In this document: positions 8,426 through 14,346 of the stretch, piece after piece
Layout of the letters: each line of letters begins with the position of its first letter
How positions within the stretch are numbered: the stretch's first letter is position 1
Source of the DNA: JBCKUK01 sp038924905
Lineage (GTDB): Bacteria > Pseudomonadota > Gammaproteobacteria > Burkholderiales > Methylophilaceae
NCBI GenBank assembly: GCA_038924905.1
Contig: JBCKUK010000027.1
Location: 1 to 17,282 of the forward strand
Reading direction: 5' to 3'
Length of the DNA: 17,282 bases
Program-made: the position numbers and the translations under genes
Notes under the pieces: model-generated
Databases searched by the model: none
The model's input: the letters and a program-made list of their open reading frames with translations, nothing else
What the model was told of the DNA's origin: nothing

Positions 8426-8591
8426 ACATTGAAAGCTGCAAAATGACAACGGGCTTCGAGGAGGCTAGGGCAATGATTCTAATTCAACGCGATCGTTTTC
8501 AATTCAAATCAGCTGCGTGAATCGAAGCGCGCAGTATACGCGCTCATCAGGCATTGTCAAAGCTTTTGTACAGGTTGGGCGTAAGGCTTTA

Positions 8592-8600
8592 TGGTAGAAT
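8592..8600 (+). promoter_or_regulatory. Extended -10 promoter candidate for typA
   Basis: TGG-TAGAAT matches the extended -10 form (TG, one base, hexamer) and lies 32 bp before the typA ATG. No good -35 sits at the right distance (TTGGGC at 8575-8580 has spacing 14), as is usual for extended -10 promoters. The typA ribosome site is weak (GAG near 8618). Confidence 0.4.
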
Positions 8601-8632
8601 CGCGCTCCTTTTAGAATTGAGCATTAAAAACC

Positions 8633-10474
8633 ATGCATCGCCCCCTCCGCAATATCGCCATTATCGCCCACGTTGACCACGGTAAAACCACCATGGTGGA
8701 TAAGCTGTTGCAGCAAGCTGGCACGTTTGCTGCCCACCAGCATGTCGTTGAGCGCGTGATGGATTCCAGTGAGCTGGAGAAAGAGCGTGGCATCACAATT
8801 TTGGCCAAAAATACCGCGGTTAATTTTGAAGGTACGCACATTAACATCGTGGATACGCCGGGCCACACCGACTTCGGCGGCGAAGTAGAACGTGTGCTGG
8901 GTATGGTAGATGGCGTGCTGTTGCTGGTTGATGCAGTGGAAGGCCCGATGCCGCAAACGCGCTTTGTCACCAAAAAAGCGCTGGCGCTGGGCTTGAAACC
9001 GATTGTCGTGATTAACAAGATTGACCGCCCCGGTGCGCGCTGCGACTGGGTGATTAATCATACCTTTGACCTGTTCGCCAATTTGGGCGCGACCGATGAA
9101 CAGCTCGATTTTCCCATCGTCTATGCTTCCGCCATCAATGGCTATGCCACGCTGGATATAAAGGAATTACTCCCCTCGCCCTCTGGGAGAGGGGTAGGAG
9201 GTGAGGGCACCATGCGCCCGCTATTTGAAACGATTTTAAGCCACGTTAAGCCGCCAGCTGGCGACAGCAAAGCACCTTTGCAACTACAGATTTCCGCGCT
9301 GGATTATTCCAGCTACACCGGTCGTCTGGGTGTTGGCCGCATCAGCAATGGCCGCATCAAGACTGGCCAGATGGTTACCGTGATGAATGGTGACAAGCAA
9401 GTTAGTCAAGGAAAAATCAATCAAGTATTGAGTTTTGAAGGGCTGGAGCGTGTGCCGGTGGATGATGCCGAGGCAGGCGATATTGTGATTATTTCCGGCC
9501 TGGATGAAATCGGTATCGGTTTTACCATTACCGACCGTGAAAACCCGGTAGGTTTGCCGGTGATGGGTGTGGACGAGCCCACGCTGATTATGGACTTTAT
9601 GGTGAACACCTCGCCATTGGCTGGCACTGAGGGCAAGTTTGTCACCAGTCGCCAGATTCGTGATCGCTTGACCAAAGAGCTATTAGTCAATGTAGCCTTG
9701 CGCGTAGAAGATACGCAGGATGCCGATATATTCCGCGTATCCGGCCGTGGTGAGCTGCATTTGACTATTTTGCTGGAAACCATGCGCCGCGAAGGTTTTG
9801 AGCTGGCTGTGGGCAAGCCGCGTGTAGTTTACCGTGAGATTAATGGTGAAAAGTGCGAGCCTTATGAAATCCTGACGGTGGATATTGAAGATGATTGCCA
9901 AGGTGCGGTAATGGAGGAACTTGGCCGCCGCCGTGGCGAGCTGACCAATATGGAATCCGACGGGAACGGCCGTACCCGCCTGGAATACCGCATTCCAGCG
10001 CGGGGTTTAATCGGTTTTCATGGTGAATTTTTAACCATGACGCGCGGCACCGGCCTTGCGGCACATATTTTTGATGAATACGCGCCAGCCAAGCCGGATA
10101 TGCCAGGCCGCCGCAATGGCGTCCTGATTTCATCCGAACATGGCGAGGCTGTTGCTTATGCCTTGTGGAAACTGCAAGACCGCGGCCGTATGTTCGCAGT
10201 GCCCGGAGACCGCCTGTATGAAGGCATGGTGATCGGCATTCACAGCCGCGATAACGATTTGATTGTGAACCCCATCAAGGGCAAGCAGCTCACCAATGTG
10301 CGCTCTTCAGGCACAGATGAAGCGGTGCGTCTGGTGCCTGCCGTGCTACTCACGCTGGAATCAGCGGTAGAGTTTATTGATGACGATGAGCTGGTTGAGC
10401 TCACCCCGAAATCCATCCGTATCCGTAAGCGCTATTTGCTGGAGCATGAACGTAAGCGGTCTTTGAAAGAGTAA
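8633..10474 (+). CDS. typA: Ribosome-associated GTPase TypA/BipA with an in-frame repeat insertion
   Basis: TypA/BipA is an EF-G-like translational GTPase that binds the ribosome and supports 50S assembly and growth under stress or cold. The 613-residue product has G1 AHVDHGKTT (12-20), the switch-I motif RGITI (52-56), G3 DTPGH (74-78) and G4 NKID (128-131). The EF-G-like domains follow, then the C-terminal domain with RIPARGLIGF. Homology runs to the end, where the C-terminus is Lys/Arg-rich. At about residues 177-192, between the G domain and domain II, the sequence reads KELLPSPSGRGVGGEG. It is encoded by a GC-rich palindromic repeat also found outside genes at 10569-10600. E. coli BipA (about 607 residues by memory) has a shorter, unrelated linker here. 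The frame stays open. The gene appears to be monocistronic, divergent from the helicases, with an extended -10 at 8592-8600. Confidence 0.97.
   Translation: MHRPLRNIAIIAHVDHGKTTMVDKLLQQAGTFAAHQHVVERVMDSSELEKERGITILAKNTAVNFEGTHINIVDTPGHTDFGGEVERVLGMVDGVLLLVDAVEGPMPQTRFVTKKALALGLKPIVVINKIDRPGARCDWVINHTFDLFANLGATDEQLDFPIVYASAINGYATLDIKELLPSPSGRGVGGEGTMRPLFETILSHVKPPAGDSKAPLQLQISALDYSSYTGRLGVGRISNGRIKTGQMVTVMNGDKQVSQGKINQVLSFEGLERVPVDDAEAGDIVIISGLDEIGIGFTITDRENPVGLPVMGVDEPTLIMDFMVNTSPLAGTEGKFVTSRQIRDRLTKELLVNVALRVEDTQDADIFRVSGRGELHLTILLETMRREGFELAVGKPRVVYREINGEKCEPYEILTVDIEDDCQGAVMEELGRRRGELTNMESDGNGRTRLEYRIPARGLIGFHGEFLTMTRGTGLAAHIFDEYAPAKPDMPGRRNGVLISSEHGEAVAYALWKLQDRGRMFAVPGDRLYEGMVIGIHSRDNDLIVNPIKGKQLTNVRSSGTDEAVRLVPAVLLTLESAVEFIDDDELVELTPKSIRIRKRYLLEHERKRSLKE
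9170..9208 (+). repeat. REP-like palindromic repeat inside typA
   Basis: About 39 bases (13 codons) within typA carry CCCCTC...GAGAGGGG followed by TAGGAGGTGAGGG. The core and the G-rich 3' flank match the intergenic copy at 10569-10600 (CCCTCTCCC-AGT-GGGAGAGGG, then ATTGGGGTG) and, more loosely, the one at 3841-3878. In this frame it encodes PSPSGRGVGGEG, and the intergenic copy would read SPSPSGRGIGV in one frame. A length divisible by three keeps typA open. Confidence 0.7.
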
Positions 10475-10495
10475 TTGGTCGTCATACCGGCGGTG

Positions 10496-10531
10496 CGTGG
10501 TTGTTGCAGCTTTAACTGCTTTACAACCACG
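10496..10531 (+). terminator. Long hairpin downstream of typA
   Basis: CGTGGTTGT (10496-10504) pairs perfectly with ACAACCACG (10523-10531). Inside, GCAG (10506-10509) pairs with CTGC (10516-10519). It starts 21 bases after the typA stop. No T tract follows, so it may be a repeat-derived structure rather than a true terminator. It is nested in an outer CCGGC...GCCGG pair (from 10487 to about 10558) that looks like a variant of the GTCAT-NNCCGGC dispersed repeats. Confidence 0.4.
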
Positions 10532-10568
10532 GCCTATCCCTTGCGGGTGCAGGCCGGCATCCAGATTT

Positions 10569-10600
10569 CTCCCTCTCCCAGTGGGAGAGGGATTGGGGTG
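10569..10600 (+). repeat. REP-like palindrome, intergenic copy
   Basis: CCCTCTCCC (10571-10579), AGT, GGGAGAGGG (10583-10591) is a perfect 9-bp stem with a three-base loop, followed by ATTGGGGTG. It is the cleanest copy of the family that also lies inside typA at 9170-9208. Confidence 0.7.
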
Positions 10601-10620
10601 ATGGCATGTTTTTGTCGTGG

Positions 10621-10920
10621 GTTGCCCGACAGTAAGTCACTTTCTTGTGCTTGTCCACAAGAAAGTGACCAAAGAAAACGACACCCCACTGCCGCTTTAA
10701 TCCTCCATCGCAGCGCCCAAGTCGGGGCGGCTTTGTCGTCAAGGTCGCTGCGCAGCAGCGGGCACTTGACTGGCATACCCTTCACGGGCACGCAACGCGC
10801 CCTGACAAGCCATACAAAACATGGCTTGTTGCGGAGCTTGAACGGTGCGCGCCGCTTATCCCGCCTTGTGGCTCGCGCTTCCGGCGCGGCAGAGGGGATT
10901 CGGGCGGCACACCATCGTGG
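10621..10920. repeat. Non-coding dispersed repeat module with perfect 14-bp hairpin
   Basis: This stretch has open frames but no recognisable protein, and its composition and palindromes suggest a dispersed intergenic repeat. GTCACTTTCTTGTG (10636-10649) and CACAAGAAAGTGAC (10656-10669) form a perfect 14-bp stem with a six-base loop. ACAAGCCAT (10805-10813) and ATGGCTTGT (10821-10829) form a 9-bp stem. Read as protein it gives the kind of Ser/Arg/His-rich 'SDQRKRHPTAALILHRSAQ' text often mis-annotated as short hypothetical proteins in proteobacterial genomes; this is a recollection, not a search. Confidence 0.5.
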
Positions 10921-10938
10921 TTGAAATTCAGAAAAAAT

Positions 10939-10973
10939 GTAGGATGGCGTTGGGACAAAAGCCGTAACCCATC
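10939..10973. repeat. Decayed GTAGGATGG...CCGTAACCCATC repeat
   Basis: GTAGGATGG (10939-10947) and GCCGTAACCCATC (10961-10973) resemble the ends of a dispersed palindromic element common in betaproteobacteria, with the centre degraded. A short stem, GGCAAC-AA-GTTGCC (10987-11000), follows, just past the stop of the minus-strand gene ending at 11008. Confidence 0.4.
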
Positions 10974-11007
10974 AATTCATCGCATGGGCAACAAGTTGCC
11001 TACCTTG

Positions 11008-11544
11008 CTAGGTTGTTTCCCGCGTTGCAGCAATATTAACCAAATCAACGAGATGTGTTCCAGCGGCACCATTAAGCAAATGATTAAGATTCTTAAGTTC
11101 GTTCACAATCTCAGTAAGGTAACGAATCGTAATGCCTGACTCAGCGAGTAATTCAAGCTCTCGTTGGTGTTTTACGACATTGACGACCAACTCACGCGAC
11201 CAGTTTCCTGGAGCCAAGAGGCCACGAAGTTTTTCTTTTTTAGGGTGATCAAATTTTTTAGCGATCCACTCCCGCACCCCTTCTCGAAGTTCGTTGTCGT
11301 TTCTAGACCTTGCGCTATTAGCGGCACGACCGGTTTGCCGCTGAACTTCTTTTGGAACTTTAGTGATATAGCTAACTGGGTTAATTGATGCTTGTACTTC
11401 TATATGCCTGCATTCAATGCCCTCTGTGGTTGGACGTATAGCTAGAAGGTCGATTTCAAGCACTCCCACTTTGGTGCCACGAATCGTGAAATACCCCTGA
11501 CGATTCAGCCACTCTTCTACAAGTTCTTCAGCAAGCAGTGCCAT
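11008..11544 (-). CDS. Hypothetical protein, possible PD-(D/E)XK nuclease fold
   Basis: A 178-residue protein of unknown function. Residues 1-53 suggest a restriction-endonuclease-like fold: an N-terminal helix with acidic residues (LLAEELVEEWL, Glu6/Glu10), a turn, GVLEIDLLAIRP with Asp32, and a strand CRHIEVQAS with Glu49 and Gln51 (E-x-Q, an accepted variant of E-x-K). The middle is basic and helical (REGVREWIAKKF, DHPKKEKLRG). This spacing fits the family, but I cannot confirm fold or activity. The start is an ATG with AAGG six bases upstream. It is the last of three closely spaced minus-strand genes (hicB, tautomerase, this), 20 bp after the tautomerase stop, and probably co-transcribed with them. 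Alternatively it is just a DNA-binding or structural protein with a lost active site. Confidence 0.78.
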   Translation of the reverse strand: MALLAEELVEEWLNRQGYFTIRGTKVGVLEIDLLAIRPTTEGIECRHIEVQASINPVSYITKVPKEVQRQTGRAANSARSRNDNELREGVREWIAKKFDHPKKEKLRGLLAPGNWSRELVVNVVKHQRELELLAESGITIRYLTEIVNELKNLNHLLNGAAGTHLVDLVNIAATRETT

Positions 11545-11564
11545 AGTTTGCCTTAGTAATCCTG

Positions 11565-11930
11565 TTAAACCACAAAAGTCGCCACGCCATTGGCAAACGA
11601 CCAGTCAATATCGTGGCTCTCGGTGATGGTGATTAACACGTTCTCCGGCTGGATGCCAGGGTTGGCGGCGAGGTTCTCCACTGCCTTCTTGTAGAACGCC
11701 TGCTTGGCTTTGTTAGAGCGTCCGGCACGCATCACCAAATGCATTATCACGCGGTCGCCTTTTCTATCTTGAAGCTCCAGACATTCCGGGTCTAGCTGGT
11801 GGATTACTTGATAGCGGTCATCCAATGGAAAGCCCATAGTCTCGATGACGGCAGCGTTGATACCATCGGCCACCGCCTTGATATATTCTGGCGATTTGCC
11901 TTTGAGGATGGAGATATTAACTAGCGGCAC
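11565..11930 (-). CDS. Tautomerase family protein
   Basis: A 121-residue member of the 4-oxalocrotonate tautomerase/MIF superfamily. The start codon is followed directly by Pro (MPLVNISIL), leaving Pro as the catalytic N-terminal base after Met removal. GKSPEYIKAVADGINAAV and DDRYQVIHQ fit the longer single-chain tautomerases. The start is GTG (11930), supported by AAGGA about eight bases upstream. The substrate is unknown. It is 24 bp downstream of hicB and 20 bp upstream of the nuclease-like gene, all on the minus strand. A second, unrelated short tautomerase lies at 14020. Confidence 0.88.
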   Translation of the reverse strand: MPLVNISILKGKSPEYIKAVADGINAAVIETMGFPLDDRYQVIHQLDPECLELQDRKGDRVIMHLVMRAGRSNKAKQAFYKKAVENLAANPGIQPENVLITITESHDIDWSFANGVATFVV

Positions 11931-11954
11931 AGCGCTTCCTTTTCTATCTAATGC

Positions 11955-12191
11955 TTACCGCTTGAATGATAATTTAGGCTGCCAAACCAACTTCGATAAA
12001 CGTACTTTTTGAGCTTGGTGGGGGATAGGCTGCCCTTCAGTCTTCAAGTCTTCCAGATGAAACTGAATTGCCTCTTGAATGAGTGTTACAACTTCTTTTT
12101 CAGTTTTACCGACGACTATACAACCGGGAAGATCTGGCACAAAAGCACCGTAGCTTGATTCACCTTTTTCAACTACAACCATATATTTCAT
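11955..12191 (-). CDS. hicB: HicB-family antitoxin, partner toxin truncated
   Basis: A 78-residue HicB-type antitoxin: MKYMVVVEKGESSYGAFVPDLPGC is the characteristic N-terminal strand pattern of the partial RNase-H-like fold. It continues with VGKTEKEVVTLIQEAIQFHLEDL. HicB binds and blocks HicA, a small mRNA-cleaving toxin. This short form lacks the extra DNA-binding domain of larger HicB proteins. The start ATG overlaps a stop codon in the ATGA arrangement typical of hicAB pairs, and AAAGGAG lies just upstream inside the hicA remnant. The toxin gene keeps only its C-terminal end (12188-12256), so this antitoxin looks orphaned. Confidence 0.9.
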   Translation of the reverse strand: MKYMVVVEKGESSYGAFVPDLPGCIVVGKTEKEVVTLIQEAIQFHLEDLKTEGQPIPHQAQKVRLSKLVWQPKLSFKR

Positions 12192-12295
12192 GATGACTCC
12201 TTTAATCCAGCCTGCTTTAGCACGCTGTTCAGTGTGCCGCGGGGCACATCAATGCTGGGGGGATTATCTATTGACCAAGCCGAGAAACAGGCCAT
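12188..12295 (-). pseudogene. hicA: Truncated hicA toxin, C-terminal remnant
   Basis: Upstream of hicB, a 35-residue minus-strand frame ends IDVPRGTLNSVLKQAGLKESS. This matches the C-terminal part of HicA toxins (a Gly-Thr-Leu turn, then a helix ending in KQAGL). Its TGA overlaps the hicB ATG (ATGA), the normal hicA-hicB junction. HicA proteins are usually 60-80 residues, with a catalytic His in the strand before this segment. Here that region is gone and is replaced by MACFSAWSIDNPPS, which is antisense to another short reading frame. The homology stops near 12256, so this is probably the rearrangement breakpoint and the toxin should be inactive. Confidence 0.75.
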
Positions 12296-12371
12296 GAGCG
12301 ATAAGATGCGCGCGATGCGCGAGAAACGCCATAAGAAGCAAGAAAAAGCAGACGAGTCTACAGTCGATTAA
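12252..12371 (+). pseudogene. 3' end of an unrecognised plus-strand gene
   Basis: An open plus-strand stretch reads MLGGLSIDQAEKQAMSDKMR and continues very basic (REKRHKKQEK) before ending ESTVD at TAA 12369-12371. The frame stays open upstream, through the hicA remnant, with no stop in the stretch I checked back to about 12189. No Shine-Dalgarno precedes the ATG at 12252, and a strong terminator begins 20 bp after the stop. The best reading is the C-terminal tail of a once longer gene that lost its front at the hicA junction. A genuine 39-residue peptide is the alternative. No family is recognised. Confidence 0.45.
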
Positions 12372-12391
12372 ACTATTTGTGGGTACTTGCA

Positions 12392-12418
12392 GCAGGCATG
12401 ATTAATGCCTGCTTTTTT
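12392..12418 (+). terminator. Rho-independent terminator
   Basis: GCAGGCAT (12392-12399), loop GATTA, ATGCCTGC (12405-12412), then six T. It is a textbook plus-strand terminator serving whatever transcript ends at 12371, and it sits only 28 bp before the CDF transporter start. Confidence 0.85.
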
Positions 12419-12445
12419 ATTGGCTATAGGCTAGCATAATAGTCT

Positions 12446-13378
12446 ATGAGTCACGATCATCAGCACGGCAATCATGAGCATCACCATCACAGCCGCGACA
12501 ACGCTTTGTTGTGGCCTGTGCTGTTAACACTCGGGTTTGCCATCATCGAGCTGGTCGGCGGCTGGTTTACCGGTTCTCTGGCACTACTCGGTGATGCTGG
12601 CCACATGTTTTCTGACTCAGCGGCTTTGGGCTTGGCCTGGCTGGCAACGTGGGTAGCGTGTAAGCCACCTTCGGCAAGACATAGCTATGGCTTGATGCGC
12701 GCCGAGGTCATAGTGGCACTGGTCAATAGCTTGCTGATGCTGGCTGTAGTGACGGCTATTACGGTGGAGGCTATACAGCGCCTGCAAGTGCCACAGCCGG
12801 TGCGCGGTGCTGAAGTAATGGTCATTGCCTTTGTGGGCTTACTGGTGAATCTGGCGGTGGCTTGGCGCTTGGGGCGGGCTCAACATAGCCTCAATAGTCG
12901 CGCTGCGCTACTACATGTGTTCGGCGATCTACTGGGTTCGGTTGCGGCGCTAGTTGCAGGCGCAGTGATTTATCTCACCGGTTGGCTGCCGATAGACCCG
13001 ATTCTTTCGCTGTTCATCTCGGCGCTGATTCTTTTTTCCACACTTAACCTGCTGCGCGAGGTACTAAGCGTGCTGATGGAGAGTGTGCCGCGCCATCTCG
13101 ATTTGGGCGCCGTAGGGCGCGCCATGGGCGAGGTTGCGGAGGTGCACGAGGTGCACGACGTGCATATCTGGACGCTATCTTCCGACCTAGTTGCACTTTC
13201 GGCACATGTGGTATTGCAGGATATGGAAGCCTGGCCACGTGTGTTGCCAGCGCTCCACGAGATGCTGCATGAGCGTTTTGCTATTGACCACGCGACATTG
13301 CAGCCGGAAATACTGGCAACTAGGCAAACTAATCCAATTGCCTGGCATGGCAAACAATCAAAAAAGAAAGCTGGCTAG
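12446..13378 (+). CDS. Cation diffusion facilitator, zinc-type (CzcD/ZitB-like)
   Basis: A 310-residue inner-membrane antiporter that exports Zn2+ (perhaps also Co2+ or Cd2+) in exchange for protons. The N-terminus is His-rich (HDHQHGNHEHHHH, residues 3-15), as in zinc CDFs. Six membrane segments are visible. The transport site is the zinc-type HD-HD tetrad: GDAGHMFSD in segment 2 (His53, Asp57) and HVFGD in segment 5 (His157, Asp161). The C-terminal cytoplasmic domain has VHEVHDVHIW. The ATG has no Shine-Dalgarno and lies just after a terminator. CATAAT at 12435-12440 might be a -10 that would put the transcript start at or next to the ATG. The downstream uracil-DNA glycosylase starts four bases after the stop, so the two are probably co-transcribed. 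Confidence 0.94.
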   Translation: MSHDHQHGNHEHHHHSRDNALLWPVLLTLGFAIIELVGGWFTGSLALLGDAGHMFSDSAALGLAWLATWVACKPPSARHSYGLMRAEVIVALVNSLLMLAVVTAITVEAIQRLQVPQPVRGAEVMVIAFVGLLVNLAVAWRLGRAQHSLNSRAALLHVFGDLLGSVAALVAGAVIYLTGWLPIDPILSLFISALILFSTLNLLREVLSVLMESVPRHLDLGAVGRAMGEVAEVHEVHDVHIWTLSSDLVALSAHVVLQDMEAWPRVLPALHEMLHERFAIDHATLQPEILATRQTNPIAWHGKQSKKKAG

Positions 13379-13382
13379 ATTG

Positions 13383-14018
13383 ATGCAACAGTTTGATAGC
13401 ACATGTCGTCTTTGCCCTCGGCTGGCGGGTTTTCTCGACCAGGTTAAAATACAGCACCCGGTTTACTATGCCAGACCGGTGCCGCCATTTGGTGACAGCG
13501 CGCCGCGCCTGTTGATTGTGGGCCTGGCGCCAGGGTTACACGGCGCAAATCGCACCGGCAGGCCATTCACCGGCGACTATGCCGGCGTGCTGCTCTACCA
13601 GACGCTACACAAATACGGCTTTGCCAGTGCCGCACAGTCAGTTTCAGCGGAAGATGGTTTGCAGCTCACGGACTGCCGCATCACCAACGCAGTGAAATGT
13701 TTGCCCCCGGAAAATAAACCGACCGGGCAGGAAATTAATACCTGCAATCAATTTTTGGCTGCTGAGTTGGCCGCCTTGCCAGCGAGTACAATTATCCTGG
13801 CACTGGGCAATGTGGCGCATCAGGCAGTGTTAAAAGCGCACCAATTAAAAGTAGGCGGGTATAAATTTGGCCATGCTATGCGCCATGTGTTGCCAAATGG
13901 CCAGGTGTTTTATGACAGCTATCATTGCAGCCGCTACAATACCCAGACCAAACGCCTTACAGAAGCCATGTTCCATGGGGTTTTTGAAGCAATCAATAAC
14001 GAGTTAAAGGAGAGATAA
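13383..14018 (+). CDS. Uracil-DNA glycosylase, family 5 (UDGb) type, 4Fe-4S
   Basis: A 211-residue DNA-repair enzyme that removes uracil and related deaminated bases. Motif A, GLAPGLHGANRTGRPFTGD (47-65), is the family-5 form, which lacks the Asp/Asn catalytic polar residue of other UDG families. Cys8, Cys11 (CRLCPRL), Cys106 (NAVKCLPPENKP) and Cys121 (CNQF) fit the four iron-sulphur ligands. The later motif reads DSYHCSRYNTQT, with Cys where many relatives have Pro (HPSR). The start at 13383, four bases after the CDF stop, is preferred because homology begins there. An in-frame ATG at 13347 would overlap the CDF gene and add 12 residues; neither has a strong ribosome site. The tautomerase start follows the stop after one base. 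Confidence 0.88.
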   Translation: MQQFDSTCRLCPRLAGFLDQVKIQHPVYYARPVPPFGDSAPRLLIVGLAPGLHGANRTGRPFTGDYAGVLLYQTLHKYGFASAAQSVSAEDGLQLTDCRITNAVKCLPPENKPTGQEINTCNQFLAAELAALPASTIILALGNVAHQAVLKAHQLKVGGYKFGHAMRHVLPNGQVFYDSYHCSRYNTQTKRLTEAMFHGVFEAINNELKER

Positions 14019-14019
14019 A

Positions 14020-14202
14020 ATGCCTTATATCAATGTCAAACTTGCAGGCTCGATTACGCGCGAGCAAAAAGCTCAAATCGCCGAAGAAATTACCGATACC
14101 ATGGAGCGCATTGCCCACAAGCCGAAATCCTACACTTACATCGTATTTGAGGAAGTGGAGATGGAAGATTGGGCGATTGCAGGAGAATTGCTGGATAAAT
14201 AA
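14020..14202 (+). CDS. 4-oxalocrotonate tautomerase-like protein
   Basis: A 60-residue tautomerase, the canonical size for hexameric 4-OT proteins. It opens MPYINVKLAG, so Pro becomes the N-terminal catalytic base, then ITREQKAQIAEEITDTMERI and YTYIVFEEVEMEDWAIAGELL. The substrate is unknown. AAAGGAG lies upstream of the ATG, inside the last codons of the uracil-DNA glycosylase, with one base between the two genes. The stop codon at 14200-14202 coincides with the start of a sequence duplicated at the beginning of the next gene. Confidence 0.88.
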   Translation: MPYINVKLAGSITREQKAQIAEEITDTMERIAHKPKSYTYIVFEEVEMEDWAIAGELLDK

Positions 14203-14346
14203 ACTCTACTTTGGTGACAACACGCTGCGCAGCAGCTTGTTGTGGTGTAGGCTAACATGTGCAACGCGCATGTTAAGCGAGCATGGCGAGCGGCCGCAGC
14301 CACAACCTCGACGCCATCAAGTTGCAATAGTCATGGAAGAAAAAGT
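14199..14346 (+). repeat. Duplicated methyltransferase start plus hairpin-bearing repeat
   Basis: AAACTCTACTTTGG at 14201-14214 recurs at 14353-14366, the first codons of the methyltransferase. Homology continues: the first copy reads NKLYFGDN-TLR against NKLYFGDNLDILRE in the second, as if two codons were lost. The two copies flank about 125 bp with no gene. That spacer includes a 10-bp stem with a GU pair (TAACATGTGC 14253-14262, loop AAC, GCGCATGTTA 14266-14275) followed by AAGCGAGCATGGCGAGC, resembling short dispersed repeats. It may be a partial duplication, or the leftover start of a second methyltransferase gene. Confidence 0.6.

Larger units (their letters stand above)
8275..8632. promoter_or_regulatory. 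Divergent spacer between helicase operon and typA
   Basis: No gene is seen in these 358 bp. On the helicase side are an AAGGA ribosome site (within 8280-8286), a 14-bp AT-rich hairpin (8324-8355) and an 8-bp stem (8390-8425). Two AATTCAA direct repeats start 20 bp apart at 8481 and 8501. A weak minus-strand promoter may be TTGAAA (8502-8497) with TAGAAT (8481-8476), but its spacing of 15 is short. If real it gives a leader of roughly 190 nt. On the typA side is an extended -10 (8592-8600). Confidence 0.5.

Noticed and set aside
10475..10924. A 149-codon plus-strand open frame after typA
   Set aside because: It runs across palindromic repeats, has no ribosome site, starts right at the typA stop and reads as the low-complexity text typical of repeats rather than a protein.
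12225..12253. VPRGT readable on both strands at the hicA remnant
   Set aside because: GTGCC-GCG-GGGCAC is nearly palindromic, so both strands give the same short peptide. This is coincidence from symmetry, not two homologous genes.
13191..13382. Upstream extension of the uracil-DNA glycosylase
   Set aside because: It overlaps the CDF coding sequence in another frame, and UDG homology begins only at about 13383.
11565..14202. The two tautomerases as parts of one pathway
   Set aside because: They differ in size (121 and 60 residues), strand and sequence, and nothing around them encodes aromatic degradation. Co-occurrence is probably chance.
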